Shown here: positions 36,228 to 43,914 of the stretch, in pieces
Numbering within the stretch: position 1 is the first letter of the stretch
Layout: the number at the start of each line of letters is the position of its first letter
Origin: Saprospiraceae bacterium
GTDB taxonomy: Bacteria; Bacteroidota; Bacteroidia; Chitinophagales; Saprospiraceae
Assembly: GCA_019638455.1 (NCBI GenBank)
Contig: JAHBTU010000003.1
Location: 434,001-498,000, forward strand
Direction of reading: 5' to 3'
Length of the DNA stretch: 64,000 nt
Made by a program: the position numbers and the translations under genes
The notes under the pieces: generated by a model
What the model was told of the DNA's origin: nothing
Database searches by the model: none
What the model saw: only the letters and a program-made list of their open reading frames with translations

Positions 36228-36398
36228 GCGAACTGTTTTCGGCAAAAATACAGGGCAGGCGTGATTATTTTCCTATCTCAGTTCCGCTATGAAAGAGGGG
36301 GAAAAGCATGCGTCCCTCTTGAGGGGCTGCACCCGATGTCCAAAACAATAAACCGGCGAGGCCCACGCAAGGCTTAGCCGCTTTTTTTCAAAAATGCT

Positions 36399-36450
36399 CC
36401 CCAATGACCCCCAATGACCCCCAATGACCCCCAATGACCCCTAATCACCC
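36399..36450. repeat. 10-bp G/C-rich tandem array at the pgk stop codon
   Basis: Four exact units CCAATGACCC, then CTAATCACCC. On the minus (pgk) strand this reads GGGTCATTGG repeats starting within the stop codon. G runs spaced by seven bases give G-quadruplex potential on the coding strand. Related arrays are at 44568 and 50663. Confidence 0.85.
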
Positions 36451-37647
36451 CGCAATCGCCTTTATCCCCGGCAACTCTTTCCCTTCCAAAAACTCCAGCA
36501 TGGCGCCGCCGCCGGTGCTGACGAAACTGACTTTTTTGGCGAGTTTGAGTTGGTTGACCGCCGCCACCGAGTCGCCGCCGCCCACCATCGTGAACGCGCC
36601 TTTTTTCGTCGCGGAGGCGCAGGCTTTCGCCACGACCTTCGTGCCTTCGGCAAATGCGGGCATTTCAAAAACCCCCATCGGGCCATTCCAAATCACGGTC
36701 TTGCTTTTGCGAATGACGGAAGCGAAGGACTTGGCTGCCGCTGGCCCAATGTCCAGGCCCATCCAGCCGTCAGGGATTTGGTTGCTGGCACAGATTTGCA
36801 CGTTGGCGTCGGCAGCGAATTTGTCGCCACAAACCGAGTCTTTCGGCAGCAATACTTTTACGCCTGCGGCCTTTGCTTTTTTCAAAAACTCAAGCGCAAT
36901 TTTCACCTTGTCGGCCTCCACGAGCGAGTTGCCGACCGCGCCTTTTTTCGCCAAAAAGAAGGTGTAAGCCATCGCTCCGCCGATGAGGATGTTGTCGGCG
37001 TAGTCGAGGAATTTTTCGAGCAAAAGGATTTTGTCGCTCACCTTCGAGCCACCCGTGACGCAGGTGACGGGCTTGGCCGGGTCTTTCATGGCGCGGGTCG
37101 CGTTTTCGATTTCGCGCTCCATGAGGAAGCCAAAAGTCTTGCTGTTTTTGTCAAAAAAGCGGGCGATGACAGCGGTGCTGGCGTGTGCGCGGTGCGCGGT
37201 GCCAAAGGCATCGTTCACGTACACGTCGCCGAGCGCGGCGAGTTTTTTGGCAAAACCCTCGTCGCCGCCTTCTTCTTCGTGGTAGAAACGGGTGTTTTCC
37301 AAGAGCAAAACCTCGCCGGGTTTCAGGGCTGCGGCCTTCTTAACGGCCTGTTTGCCAATGCAATCGTCGGCAAAATGGACTTTGGCTTTCAACTTTTTGC
37401 GCAGGTGTTTCACCAAATGCTGGAGGGTGAATTTCTGCTTGTTGATGTTGCCGTTGGCGTCGAGTTTTTCCAAAGGCCGACCGAGGTGCGACATCAGGAT
37501 GGCCGAGCCGCCTTGTTCCAAAATGTGTTTGATGGTGGGCAGTGCCTCGCGGATGCGGGTGTCGTCGGTGATGCGGAATTCCTTGTCCAGCGGTACGTTG
37601 AAGTCCACGCGGACGAGTGCTTTTTTGTTGTTGAAATTGATTTTCAT
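36445..37647 (-). CDS. pgk: Phosphoglycerate kinase
   Basis: Glycolytic enzyme making ATP and 3-phosphoglycerate from 1,3-bisphosphoglycerate; 400 residues, standard length. Motifs: KALVRVDFNVPLD, AILMSHLGRP, NTRFYHEEEGGD, VTGGSKVSDKILLLEKFL, IWNGPMGVFEMPAFAEGT and the nucleotide loop VGGGDSVAAVNQ with STGGGAMLEFLEGKELPGI at the end. gapA lies about 1.6 kb upstream on the same strand, but an antitoxin/toxin pair and a small gene separate them. A direct repeat covers its start codon. Confidence 0.97.
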   Translation of the reverse strand: MKINFNNKKALVRVDFNVPLDKEFRITDDTRIREALPTIKHILEQGGSAILMSHLGRPLEKLDANGNINKQKFTLQHLVKHLRKKLKAKVHFADDCIGKQAVKKAAALKPGEVLLLENTRFYHEEEGGDEGFAKKLAALGDVYVNDAFGTAHRAHASTAVIARFFDKNSKTFGFLMEREIENATRAMKDPAKPVTCVTGGSKVSDKILLLEKFLDYADNILIGGAMAYTFFLAKKGAVGNSLVEADKVKIALEFLKKAKAAGVKVLLPKDSVCGDKFAADANVQICASNQIPDGWMGLDIGPAAAKSFASVIRKSKTVIWNGPMGVFEMPAFAEGTKVVAKACASATKKGAFTMVGGGDSVAAVNQLKLAKKVSFVSTGGGAMLEFLEGKELPGIKAIAG

Positions 37648-37654
37648 TGTGTTG
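37634..37654. repeat. 21-bp direct repeat over the pgk start (copy 1)
   Basis: On the minus strand it reads CAACACAATGAAAATCAATT plus one T, covering the first codons of pgk (MKIN). An identical copy lies at 38241-38261. The two copies bracket the small gene at 37674-38180. Confidence 0.9.
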
Positions 37655-37673
37655 CGAGAAAATTATTTTTGGT

Positions 37674-38180
37674 TCAGGTGCTTAAATCGCTGCTGCGGCA
37701 GGACATAATCACGTCAATTGCATAACCGCAAATCACGAGGAATTTTTCGATTTCGATGTCTATCTTTTTCAAGTTGATTATCTCGACCACATAAGCCACT
37801 TTGCCTCGACTGCTTTCTTCTTTCAAACTCATGACTTCATCTCCATTTTGGTCTTCCAAAACAAACCCCGGACTCCAGAATCCATGCGATTTCAGCACAT
37901 AAGCCTCATTATTTTCCAACATCTCAATCACTAATTTTTCCTGCCAAAATTTGAGTCCCATTTTCCCGATATTATGTCCATCGTCGCTGATATTGAATTT
38001 TCTTCCCCAAAAGTCTGTAGAAATGATTTCAAAGGGGAGGCCATTAAACAGGGCTACACTGTATCGAGAATCCCCCTGCCGGAGACTTGTGATAATTGCC
38101 CCTCCTGAATCCAGCAAATCAAAGTTGCGCCCGCTGCGCTGAAAAGATACCTTGTATTGGGATGTTTGGTTTTCAGACAT
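37674..38180 (-). CDS. Small protein of unknown function, LURP-one-like pattern
   Basis: 168 residues from the ATG at 38180 (MSENQTSQYKVSFQRSG); the frame continues upstream, but only through the direct repeat. Short beta-strand segments follow (FDLLDSGGAIITSL, FEIISTDFWGRKFNIS, LVIEMLENNEAYVLK, PGFVLEDQNGDEVMSL), ending in a hydrophobic helix-like part (KFLVICGYAIDVIMSC). The strand pattern recalls LURP-one/tubby-like beta-barrels, a weak guess. It sits between the broken toxin gene and pgk, bracketed by a 21-bp direct repeat, which suggests it was inserted there. Confidence 0.6.
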   Translation of the reverse strand: MSENQTSQYKVSFQRSGRNFDLLDSGGAIITSLRQGDSRYSVALFNGLPFEIISTDFWGRKFNISDDGHNIGKMGLKFWQEKLVIEMLENNEAYVLKSHGFWSPGFVLEDQNGDEVMSLKEESSRGKVAYVVEIINLKKIDIEIEKFLVICGYAIDVIMSCRSSDLST

Positions 38181-38240
38181 TTTTTTTTCAAAATGAGGAT
38201 TCCTAAAAGGACCCGTGCAGGAGAGGTGTTTTTGTCCGTA

Positions 38241-38261
38241 AAATTGATTTTCATTGTGTTG
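38241..38261. repeat. 21-bp direct repeat (copy 2)
   Basis: Identical to 37634-37654. Just upstream on the minus strand is the toxin stop TGA (38264-38266). Without the intervening 607 bp the toxin stop would lie eight bases before the pgk ATG. Confidence 0.9.
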
Positions 38262-38263
38262 TG

Positions 38264-38849
38264 TCAAATAATAAACGGATTTACGATGGTAAGTTTTCCT
38301 TCGTAGATGCGAAGGTGCTGCAAATCTTCTGAATAAAGTATGTTATAGTCAACGCAAATCAGCCCCGTCCGCTTCACTTGGCCGAGCAAGCCCCTGAGTA
38401 CTGGGTCTGACAAGGTGGTTTTGAACGAACGGTGCTCGCAATCCTTTGGAAATCATGCAAATCAATCAAGGAAATCCCTGCCTTGCCAACTGGCAGGTTC
38501 AAATCCTCTCTAATCTGGGTATACAATCGGCTTCCAACGCGGAGGCTACGATGCGGCTGTCGTACACTTGGACAGTATCTTTTTGAAAAATATCGAAAGC
38601 TCTTTGGACGGTCTTTTCGGTATCAAGGATGAGCGTACAATTTCGGAGCAACCTGTGGCCGTGTGTCAGGGCATCTATTTTACTGTACCCGAACTTTTTA
38701 ATAGCGACATTGATATTCTCGAAGACAACTTGTGGAGATATGATTGGGCGATTCGAGAGGATTCCGAACGCTTTTTTTCGTTTTTCGAGCGCATTGTCTA
38801 AAATGTAAAGGAATATGTTGGAATCAACGAAGATTTTGTCAGCGTTCAT
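38264..38849 (-). pseudogene. VapC-type PIN-domain toxin, split by a family-A element
   Basis: The intact part (38525-38849) encodes a PIN ribonuclease: KIFVDSNIFLYILD with the first acidic residue, FENINVAIKK in the middle and VQVYDSRIVASALEADC with the late Asp. At that point the family-A element (38346-38522) interrupts the frame, and the toxin ends with a stray IPRLERI. Beyond the element the missing end is still present: NILYSEDLQHLRIYEG and TIVNPFII, with the stop at 38264-38266. Removing the element plus one TA restores ALEADCNILYSEDLQH exactly. The split protein lacks the last PIN strand and final acidic residues, so RNase activity is doubtful. The gene overlaps its antitoxin by 11 bp. 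Confidence 0.9.
38344..38524 (-). repeat. Family-A small element inserted in the PIN toxin gene
   Basis: A 177-bp copy (38346-38522) in reverse orientation, flanked by TA at 38344-38345 and 38523-38524. The host frame before and after is known, so the TA duplication and element ends are fixed precisely. Confidence 0.93.
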
Positions 38850-39147
38850 TGGCTTCGTCTCGATTGAATTTAAAATTGCTCATGTCCACCTGAGGGAGGT
38901 CGGCGTATTCGCGCATCAAGGCCTCTATCTTTTCCTTATTCTTCTCACCCGATTCCCGCAGCAGTTTGCGGGTGTACTCCACCGCTTCCTCCGCCACCTG
39001 ACTGTCGGTTTTTGCTGATTGAGCATATATTTTCTCTTCTTCCACCTCAATGGTGATTTTCACCTTGCGCCCCTGCGCGAAGGAGCGGATTTTCTCGATG
39101 ACGGAAGCATCGAGTTCGGAAAGAGAGGTGTTGAAAGTGGCGGTCAT
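38839..39147 (-). CDS. Antitoxin partner of the PIN toxin
   Basis: 102 residues, highly charged: MTATFNTSLSELDASVIEKI, a beta strand RKVKITIEVEEE, then a helical C-terminal half (AEEAVEYTRKLLRESGEKNK, IEALMREYADLPQVD) that should wrap the toxin. It overlaps the PIN gene by 11 bp, the typical vapBC order. No known antitoxin DNA-binding fold is obvious, so the name rests on size, order and coupling. With the toxin broken, this antitoxin may persist without a partner or act against others in the genome. Confidence 0.7.
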   Translation of the reverse strand: MTATFNTSLSELDASVIEKIRSFAQGRKVKITIEVEEEKIYAQSAKTDSQVAEEAVEYTRKLLRESGEKNKEKIEALMREYADLPQVDMSNFKFNRDEANER

Positions 39148-39221
39148 TTTTCTTGAATTTTGGACAAAAATAAAACATTGGACGCGAACCCCAAAGTCCA
39201 GCGTCCAATGCCCTAATTATC

Positions 39222-39252
39222 CCCCTCTCCAAGGTAGAGGGCCGGGGTGAGG
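39222..39252. repeat. Short palindromic repeat at the gapA 3' end
   Basis: The CCCCCTCTCC ... AGAGGGCCGGGG pattern is a small imperfect palindrome right after the gapA stop. It resembles the words of the palindrome inside trmN6 (53158-53259). Confidence 0.5.
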
Positions 39253-40251
39253 CTACAACATCCCACACATCTGCGCCAAACGCGCCGAATACCCGGCTTC
39301 GTTGTCGTACCAGCCCACGATGCGGCAAGTGTTGCCGTTGGCTTGGGTCAGTGGCGCGTCGAAGATGACCGAGTGCGTGTTGCGCACGATGTCGCTCGAC
39401 ACAATGGGGTCGGTGCTGTATTCGAGGATGCCTTTGAGCGAGCTTTCGGCAGCGGCTTTGAAGGCCGCGTTGATTTCTTCTTTTGTCGCTGCTTTTTTGA
39501 TGACGCACACGCAGTCGGTCACCGAGCCGGTGGCGACGGGCACGCGAAGTGAGTGCGCCTCGATTTTGCCTTTGAGGTGTGGCGCCACGAGGATGACTGC
39601 CTTGGCAGCGCCGGTGCTGGTGGGCACGATGTTTTGCGCGGCGGCGCGGGCGCGGCGCAGGTCGCGGTGCGGGCCGTCTTGCAGGTTTTGGTCAGCGGTG
39701 TAGGCATGGATGGTGTTCATGAACAATTGCTCCACCCCGAAGGCCTTGTCGAGCACCATCACCATCGGCACGAGGCAGTTGGTGGTGCAGGAAGCGTTGG
39801 AGATGATGAGGTCGGTGTCTTTGATTTGGTCGGCGTTGGCGCCGATGACGAAGGTGGGCACGTCGTCGGCTTTCGGCGGTGCGGAGAGGACGACGCGCTT
39901 GGCGCCTGCTTGCAGGTGCAGACCAGCTTTTTCTTTGTCGAGGAAAATGCCCGTGCATTCGAGCACCACGTCCACGCCGAGGTCTTTCCAAGGAAGTTCG
40001 GCAGGGTTTTTCATGGCGTAGGCGGCGATTTTGTGGCCGTTCACGACGATAAATTTGTCGTCGTCAGAGACCGACACTGTGCCGTCGAAGCGACCATGCA
40101 TGGTGTCGTATTTCAAAAGGTGGGCGAGCGTGTCGTTGTCGGTGAGGTCGTTGATGGCGACGACTTCGACGTTGGGGTCTTTCAGGAGGTTGCGAAATGT
40201 GAGGCGACCGATGCGGCCAAAGCCGTTGATGGCGATGCGTTTTTTTGCCAT
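39253..40251 (-). CDS. gapA: Glyceraldehyde-3-phosphate dehydrogenase, type I
   Basis: 332 residues, NAD-dependent glycolytic enzyme. N-terminal dinucleotide fold RIAINGFGRIGRLTFRNL, the catalytic Cys in SNASCTTNCLVPM, phosphate-site NIVPTSTGAAKAV and RVPVATGSVTDCV, and the C-terminal WYDNEAGYSARL. Conversion to 1,3-bisphosphoglycerate feeds Pgk, encoded on the same strand. A probable -7 element lies about 73 bp upstream. Confidence 0.97.
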   Translation of the reverse strand: MAKKRIAINGFGRIGRLTFRNLLKDPNVEVVAINDLTDNDTLAHLLKYDTMHGRFDGTVSVSDDDKFIVVNGHKIAAYAMKNPAELPWKDLGVDVVLECTGIFLDKEKAGLHLQAGAKRVVLSAPPKADDVPTFVIGANADQIKDTDLIISNASCTTNCLVPMVMVLDKAFGVEQLFMNTIHAYTADQNLQDGPHRDLRRARAAAQNIVPTSTGAAKAVILVAPHLKGKIEAHSLRVPVATGSVTDCVCVIKKAATKEEINAAFKAAAESSLKGILEYSTDPIVSSDIVRNTHSVIFDAPLTQANGNTCRIVGWYDNEAGYSARLAQMCGML

Positions 40252-40323
40252 GATGATTTCGTTGATAGTTGTTTGTTGTATGTTGCTCGTTTAGACCGAG
40301 GCTTTTTTAGTTAAAAAGCGGGG

Positions 40324-40331
40324 CAAAAGTA
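40324..40331 (-). promoter_or_regulatory. Putative gapA -7 element
   Basis: Minus strand TACTTTTG, an exact match to TAnnTTTG, 73 bp before the gapA ATG. Confidence 0.4.
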
Positions 40332-40456
40332 GGGTTTTGAATGAAAGGGAAAGGTAAAAATCGGGATTTAGTGACGATGAAAAGTTTTTTGTGCGAGGAG
40401 GTAGCGACACACTAAAGCTGCCGTGGGTTGACTATTTTTGCTTGAAAAATTCGGGT

Positions 40457-41035
40457 ATGATACGCCACAGCATTGAAAAAAAGATTGCCCAGCCTCTTAC
40501 AGACGAGGAGTTTGCTTTTTTCAGTGATTTGCTGCGTTCAAAGACCGTAGCCAAAAAGGAGATTCTGATTAGCGAAGGGGACCGCTGTCCGAACATTTAT
40601 TTTGTTGAAAAAGGTGCGCTTTGCTCTTTCCTAACTACTGATACTGGCGAGGCGCACGTCATACAGTTTGCGCTCGAGGGCTACTGGATTTCGGATCTGT
40701 ACAGTTTTTTTTCGGAAAAACCCGCTATTTACACCATTGAAGCATTGGAAGACTGCCAATTGCTCGCGCTCGACAAAGCGGGTTTCCAGACTGCGTGCGA
40801 CCACCTGCCCAAAGTCGAGCGTTTTTTCCGCCTGCTTATTCAAACCGCCTACGTCCATGCGCAATACCGAATCGCCCGCACGTTCAGCGCCGATGCCGAG
40901 CAGCGCTATCTCGAATTGTTGGAGGAACAACCGGACATCGTGCAGCGTGTGCCGCAATTCCTCATTGCATCTTACCTCGGGGTGAAGCCCCAGTCGCTAA
41001 GCCGGATTCGGAAGCAGATTTTTGAGCGGCGATGA
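40457..41035 (+). CDS. Crp/Fnr-family transcriptional regulator
   Basis: 192 residues from the ATG at 40457 (MIRHSIEKKIAQPLTDEE). Cyclic-nucleotide-binding-like beta-roll (about 25-120, EILISEGDRCPNIYFVEKGAL, ALEGYWISDLYSFFS) and a short C-terminal helix-turn-helix (VPQFLIASYLGVKPQSLSRIRKQI). The Arg and Glu set that binds cAMP is not complete, as in most Bacteroidota members, so the ligand is unknown. An oxidoreductase and a YceI gene follow on the same strand at about 79 and 55 bp and may be its targets (inference). Confidence 0.88.
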   Translation: MIRHSIEKKIAQPLTDEEFAFFSDLLRSKTVAKKEILISEGDRCPNIYFVEKGALCSFLTTDTGEAHVIQFALEGYWISDLYSFFSEKPAIYTIEALEDCQLLALDKAGFQTACDHLPKVERFFRLLIQTAYVHAQYRIARTFSADAEQRYLELLEEQPDIVQRVPQFLIASYLGVKPQSLSRIRKQIFERR

Positions 41036-41114
41036 CGAAGTTAACCTATGTGAATGACAGGTGCCTTGCTCCACCTGCAACTTTGCACCATCAATTCATT
41101 AAAAACTCATCGTC

Positions 41115-41906
41115 ATGAATAATTCGGAAAATAAAACCGTCATCATTACAGGTGCAGCAATGGGACTCGGGCTTGCAGCAGCCAAAGAATTGGCTTTTCG
41201 CGGGACCAACCTCGCACTGGTTGACTACAACGAAAAATCATTGGAAGAAGCCCGGAAGGAAATAGCAAAGCAATTTCCCGATATTAAAACCATCGTCGTC
41301 ATCGCGGACGTCTCAAAGGAAGAGGACGTGAAAAATTATGTGGATGAAACCCTCAAGGCTTTCGGGCGCATCGATGGGCTTTACAACAATGCGGGAATTG
41401 AAGGCAAGCAGGCTTCCATAACCGACTACGATGTGAACATCTTTAAAAAGGTGATTGACATAAACCTGATGGGCGTTTTTTATGGAATGCGCTATGTGCT
41501 TCCCGTGATGCAAAGCCAGAACTACGGGCGAATCGTCAACGTCGCTTCCGTCGGTGGGCTGCGAGGCGTGATGAATCAGACCCCATACGTGGCCAGCAAA
41601 CACGCCGTGTCGGGCATGACCAAAAATGCCGCGCTCGAATACGCCCGATATGGAATTACTGCCAACGCGATTGCCCCGGGTGCCATCTTGACACCTATGG
41701 TGGCAGAGGCATTCAAGCAGGTCAATCCAGCCGACCCCAAAAAGGCCGAGAGGGAGTATGCCCAATTCAACCCCACCAAACGATTGGGATTGCCCGAAGA
41801 AGTGGCCAAAGTGGTCGCTTTTCTGCTCAGTGATGACGCTTCTTATGTGAACGGGCAGACCATCGCCATTGATGGCGGACAATCAAACACTTATGGGTTT
41901 GTCTGA
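41115..41906 (+). CDS. SDR-family oxidoreductase
   Basis: 263 residues with the classical short-chain dehydrogenase motifs: nucleotide site TGAAMGLGLAAA, NNAGIEG, the active Ser near VNVASVGG, catalytic YVASKH and the PGAILTPMV loop after it. DYNE after the second strand suggests NAD preference. It resembles glucose 1-dehydrogenase or 3-oxoacyl reductase-like members, and the substrate cannot be read from sequence. It lies between the Crp-like regulator and YceI. Confidence 0.88.
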   Translation: MNNSENKTVIITGAAMGLGLAAAKELAFRGTNLALVDYNEKSLEEARKEIAKQFPDIKTIVVIADVSKEEDVKNYVDETLKAFGRIDGLYNNAGIEGKQASITDYDVNIFKKVIDINLMGVFYGMRYVLPVMQSQNYGRIVNVASVGGLRGVMNQTPYVASKHAVSGMTKNAALEYARYGITANAIAPGAILTPMVAEAFKQVNPADPKKAEREYAQFNPTKRLGLPEEVAKVVAFLLSDDASYVNGQTIAIDGGQSNTYGFV

Positions 41907-41961
41907 TTTTTAGCCAAGAGGACAACACCGCACATTTTCCATCTTTTAAAACAAACCAACC

Positions 41962-42555
41962 ATGACAGATTTAGCAAAACGGGTGCCCGTTGCGGCATCC
42001 AATGGCAACGCAATGCCTTTCGCAAACCCAACCCGATGGACGCTCGACCCCACACACAGCGAACTTCATTTCCGCGTGAAACACCTCATGATAGCCAATG
42101 TGAAGGGCGAGTTTCAAAAATTCGAGGCAACGGTCGTGTCGGACGGCAACGACTTCCGCAAAGCTGCTGTTTCCGTTTCGATTGATGCCGCCTCCATCTT
42201 CACCAATCAAGCCGACCGCGATGCGCACTTACGCAGTGCCGATTTTTTCGACACGGAAAACTACCCGGCGCTGACTTTTCAAGGCACTTCGTTCTCCCGA
42301 CTCGACGACGAAAACTACCGCTTGACAGGAGTACTAACCATCAAAGGCATCAGCCGCGAGGTATCACTGGATGTCGAGTTTGGCGGTATCAACAAAGACC
42401 CGTGGGGCAATGAAAAAGCAGGATTCTCTATCTCTGGGCAAATCAACCGCAAAGACTGGGGGCTGAACTGGAATGCGGCACTTGAAAGTGGTGGCGTGTT
42501 GGTAAGCGAAGAGGTGAAAATCAGCGGAGAAATACAGTTCGTGAGACAAGCCTGA
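41962..42555 (+). CDS. YceI-family lipocalin-like protein
   Basis: 197 residues. The YceI beta-barrel is recognised by RWTLDPTHSELHFRVKHLMI near the start, IDAASIFTNQADRDAHLRSADFF in the middle, and GVLTIKGISREVSL with NRKDWGLNWN later. These proteins bind isoprenoid-like lipids in a central pocket. No signal peptide is visible, only a polar stretch (MTDLAKRVPVAASNG), so it should be cytoplasmic, unlike the periplasmic E. coli protein. It is the third gene of a probable crp/SDR/yceI unit. Confidence 0.9.
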   Translation: MTDLAKRVPVAASNGNAMPFANPTRWTLDPTHSELHFRVKHLMIANVKGEFQKFEATVVSDGNDFRKAAVSVSIDAASIFTNQADRDAHLRSADFFDTENYPALTFQGTSFSRLDDENYRLTGVLTIKGISREVSLDVEFGGINKDPWGNEKAGFSISGQINRKDWGLNWNAALESGGVLVSEEVKISGEIQFVRQA

Positions 42556-42599
42556 GCGACACTTCGTTCAAAGAGACGGAATTAGATGTAAGTTTACAC

Positions 42600-42646
42600 G
42601 AGTCATCCTGTCCCGAAATATCGGGAGCGGCGATGACTCGTTTTTT
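42600..42646. terminator. Bidirectional terminator between yceI and mqnA
   Basis: GAGTCATC (42600-42607) pairs with GATGACTC (42632-42639) around an inner CCCGA/TCGGG stem, followed by a T run. It serves the convergent yceI and mqnA genes. Confidence 0.85.
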
Positions 42647-42671
42647 CATTTTACCCCAATGGCAACGCTAT

Positions 42672-43451
42672 TCACTCAGTCACTGCCACCCCCGCGCTCC
42701 GCCGCAAGCGATACCCCTCCTCGCCAGCCACCAAACCTAAAAAACGATTCAAGGCCAGCCACTTCGCTTCGTCCAGTTCGTAACTGATGTTTTCCCGAAA
42801 ATACTTTTCCACATCGAAACCGGGCATGGTGGGCAGGATTTTCGTCAGTTCGGGAATGTGGTCGAGGCCGATTTGCAAAGCCGCATTGAAGCGGGCGAGC
42901 AAGTCTGGATGCAGGGGCTTCACGCTCACCCAAGCCGCAAAAACGAACGGCAAACCCGTCCAGTCCGTCCACGCTTCGCCGAGGTCATACACGAACGGGA
43001 AGCGTTTGTGCTGCCCGATGGCGCGGTCGCCGATGATGAGGCCAGCCGTGTCGCCGCCGATGTTGGATTCGTAACCTGCCGTCGCGGGGATGAACTCGGG
43101 TTGGGTGTTCCAATATTTTTCACACAGCATTCGCGTGAGCGCCACCGAGGTGCGCGAGTGAAAATCAAGGTAAATCCGCTTGATTTCGGAAAGCGGTTTT
43201 TCGGAAAAAATACAAACCGTCTTCACCGTTCCGACAGAGCCGATGCAGTAGTCGGACACCAAATGCGCCTCCGGCAATTCAGGAATAATGGCAACTGGCG
43301 TGAGTACCACATCCGCTTCCCCCTTGAGCAATTTTTGGGCGCACACGGATGGTATGTCGAGGCTCAAATCAATTTCGCCCGCCAAATCGCTGCGGAAAAG
43401 GCCGTAGATGAAGGGCTTGGTGTTGAGGTATGAGACGGCTGAGAGGCGCAT
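42672..43451 (-). CDS. mqnA: Chorismate dehydratase of the futalosine menaquinone pathway
   Basis: 259 residues, a periplasmic-binding-protein-like fold that dehydrates chorismate to 3-enolpyruvylbenzoate. Motifs: MRLSAVSYLNTKPFIYGL at the start, VVLTPVAIIPEL, YCIGSVGTVKTVCIFSE, LDFHSRTSVALTRML, GLIIGDRAI and YDLGEAWTDWTGLPFVFAAW. Together with mqnE at 44905 it shows that menaquinone is made by the futalosine route. A long G/T minisatellite starts 6 bp upstream of the start codon, so its promoter must lie within or beyond the array. Confidence 0.93.
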   Translation of the reverse strand: MRLSAVSYLNTKPFIYGLFRSDLAGEIDLSLDIPSVCAQKLLKGEADVVLTPVAIIPELPEAHLVSDYCIGSVGTVKTVCIFSEKPLSEIKRIYLDFHSRTSVALTRMLCEKYWNTQPEFIPATAGYESNIGGDTAGLIIGDRAIGQHKRFPFVYDLGEAWTDWTGLPFVFAAWVSVKPLHPDLLARFNAALQIGLDHIPELTKILPTMPGFDVEKYFRENISYELDEAKWLALNRFLGLVAGEEGYRLRRSAGVAVTE

Positions 43452-43457
43452 GAAGAG

Positions 43458-43808
43458 GAGGTTTGAAGGTTTCTGGTTTGGGGGTTTGAGGGTTTCTGGT
43501 TTGAGGGTTTGAAGGTTTGAAGGTTTCTGGTTTGGGGGTTTGAGGGTTTCTGGTTTGGGGGTTTGAAGGTTTCTGGTTTGAAGGTTTCTGGTTTGGGGGT
43601 TTGAAGGTTTCTGGTTTGAGGGTTTGAAGGTTTCTGGTTTGAAGGTTTCTGGTTTGGGGGTTTGAAGGTTTCTGGTTTGAGGGTTTCTGGTTTGGGGGTT
43701 TGAAGGTTTCTGGTTTGGGGGTTTGAAGGTTTGAAGGTTTCTGGTTTGGGGGTTTGAAGGTTTCTGGTTTGAGGGTTTCTGGTTTGGGGGTTTGAAGGTT
43801 TCTGGTTT
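43458..43808. repeat. G/T-rich minisatellite before mqnA
   Basis: About 350 bp made of the short words GGTTTCT, GGTTTGAAG, GGTTTGAGG and GGTTTGGGGG in varying order. The plus strand carries almost only G, T and A; the mqnA-sense strand is C/A-rich. Many runs of three to five G, a few bases apart, can form G-quadruplexes on the plus strand. The array opens a 154-codon minus-strand frame of NQKPSNPQTRN-type repeats, which is a by-product of the repeats, not a gene. Confidence 0.95.
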
Positions 43809-43843
43809 GAAAGAAGAGGATGTCTCATAAGGAATGTTTGTTT

Positions 43844-43909
43844 GACAGGATTGACAAGTTTCGCGCTCTTTTTCGGGTAAAAAAACCTGTAAATCTTGTT
43901 AATCCTGTC
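43844..43909. repeat. Hairpin related to the 32804 inverted repeat
   Basis: GACAGGATTGACAAG (43844-43858) pairs with CTTGTTAATCCTGTC (43895-43909) with one mismatch. It uses the same words as the perfect inverted repeat before ribBA. Confidence 0.8.
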
Positions 43910-43914
43910 GAAAT

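Noticed and set aside
39050..39250. Short plus-strand frame across the antitoxin and gapA ends.
   Set aside because: It is a shadow of the antitoxin gene and the short palindrome; it has no features of its own.
43364..43828. A 154-codon frame of NQKPSNPQTRN repeats.
   Set aside because: It is the translation of the minisatellite and ends inside mqnA; no start or homology supports it.
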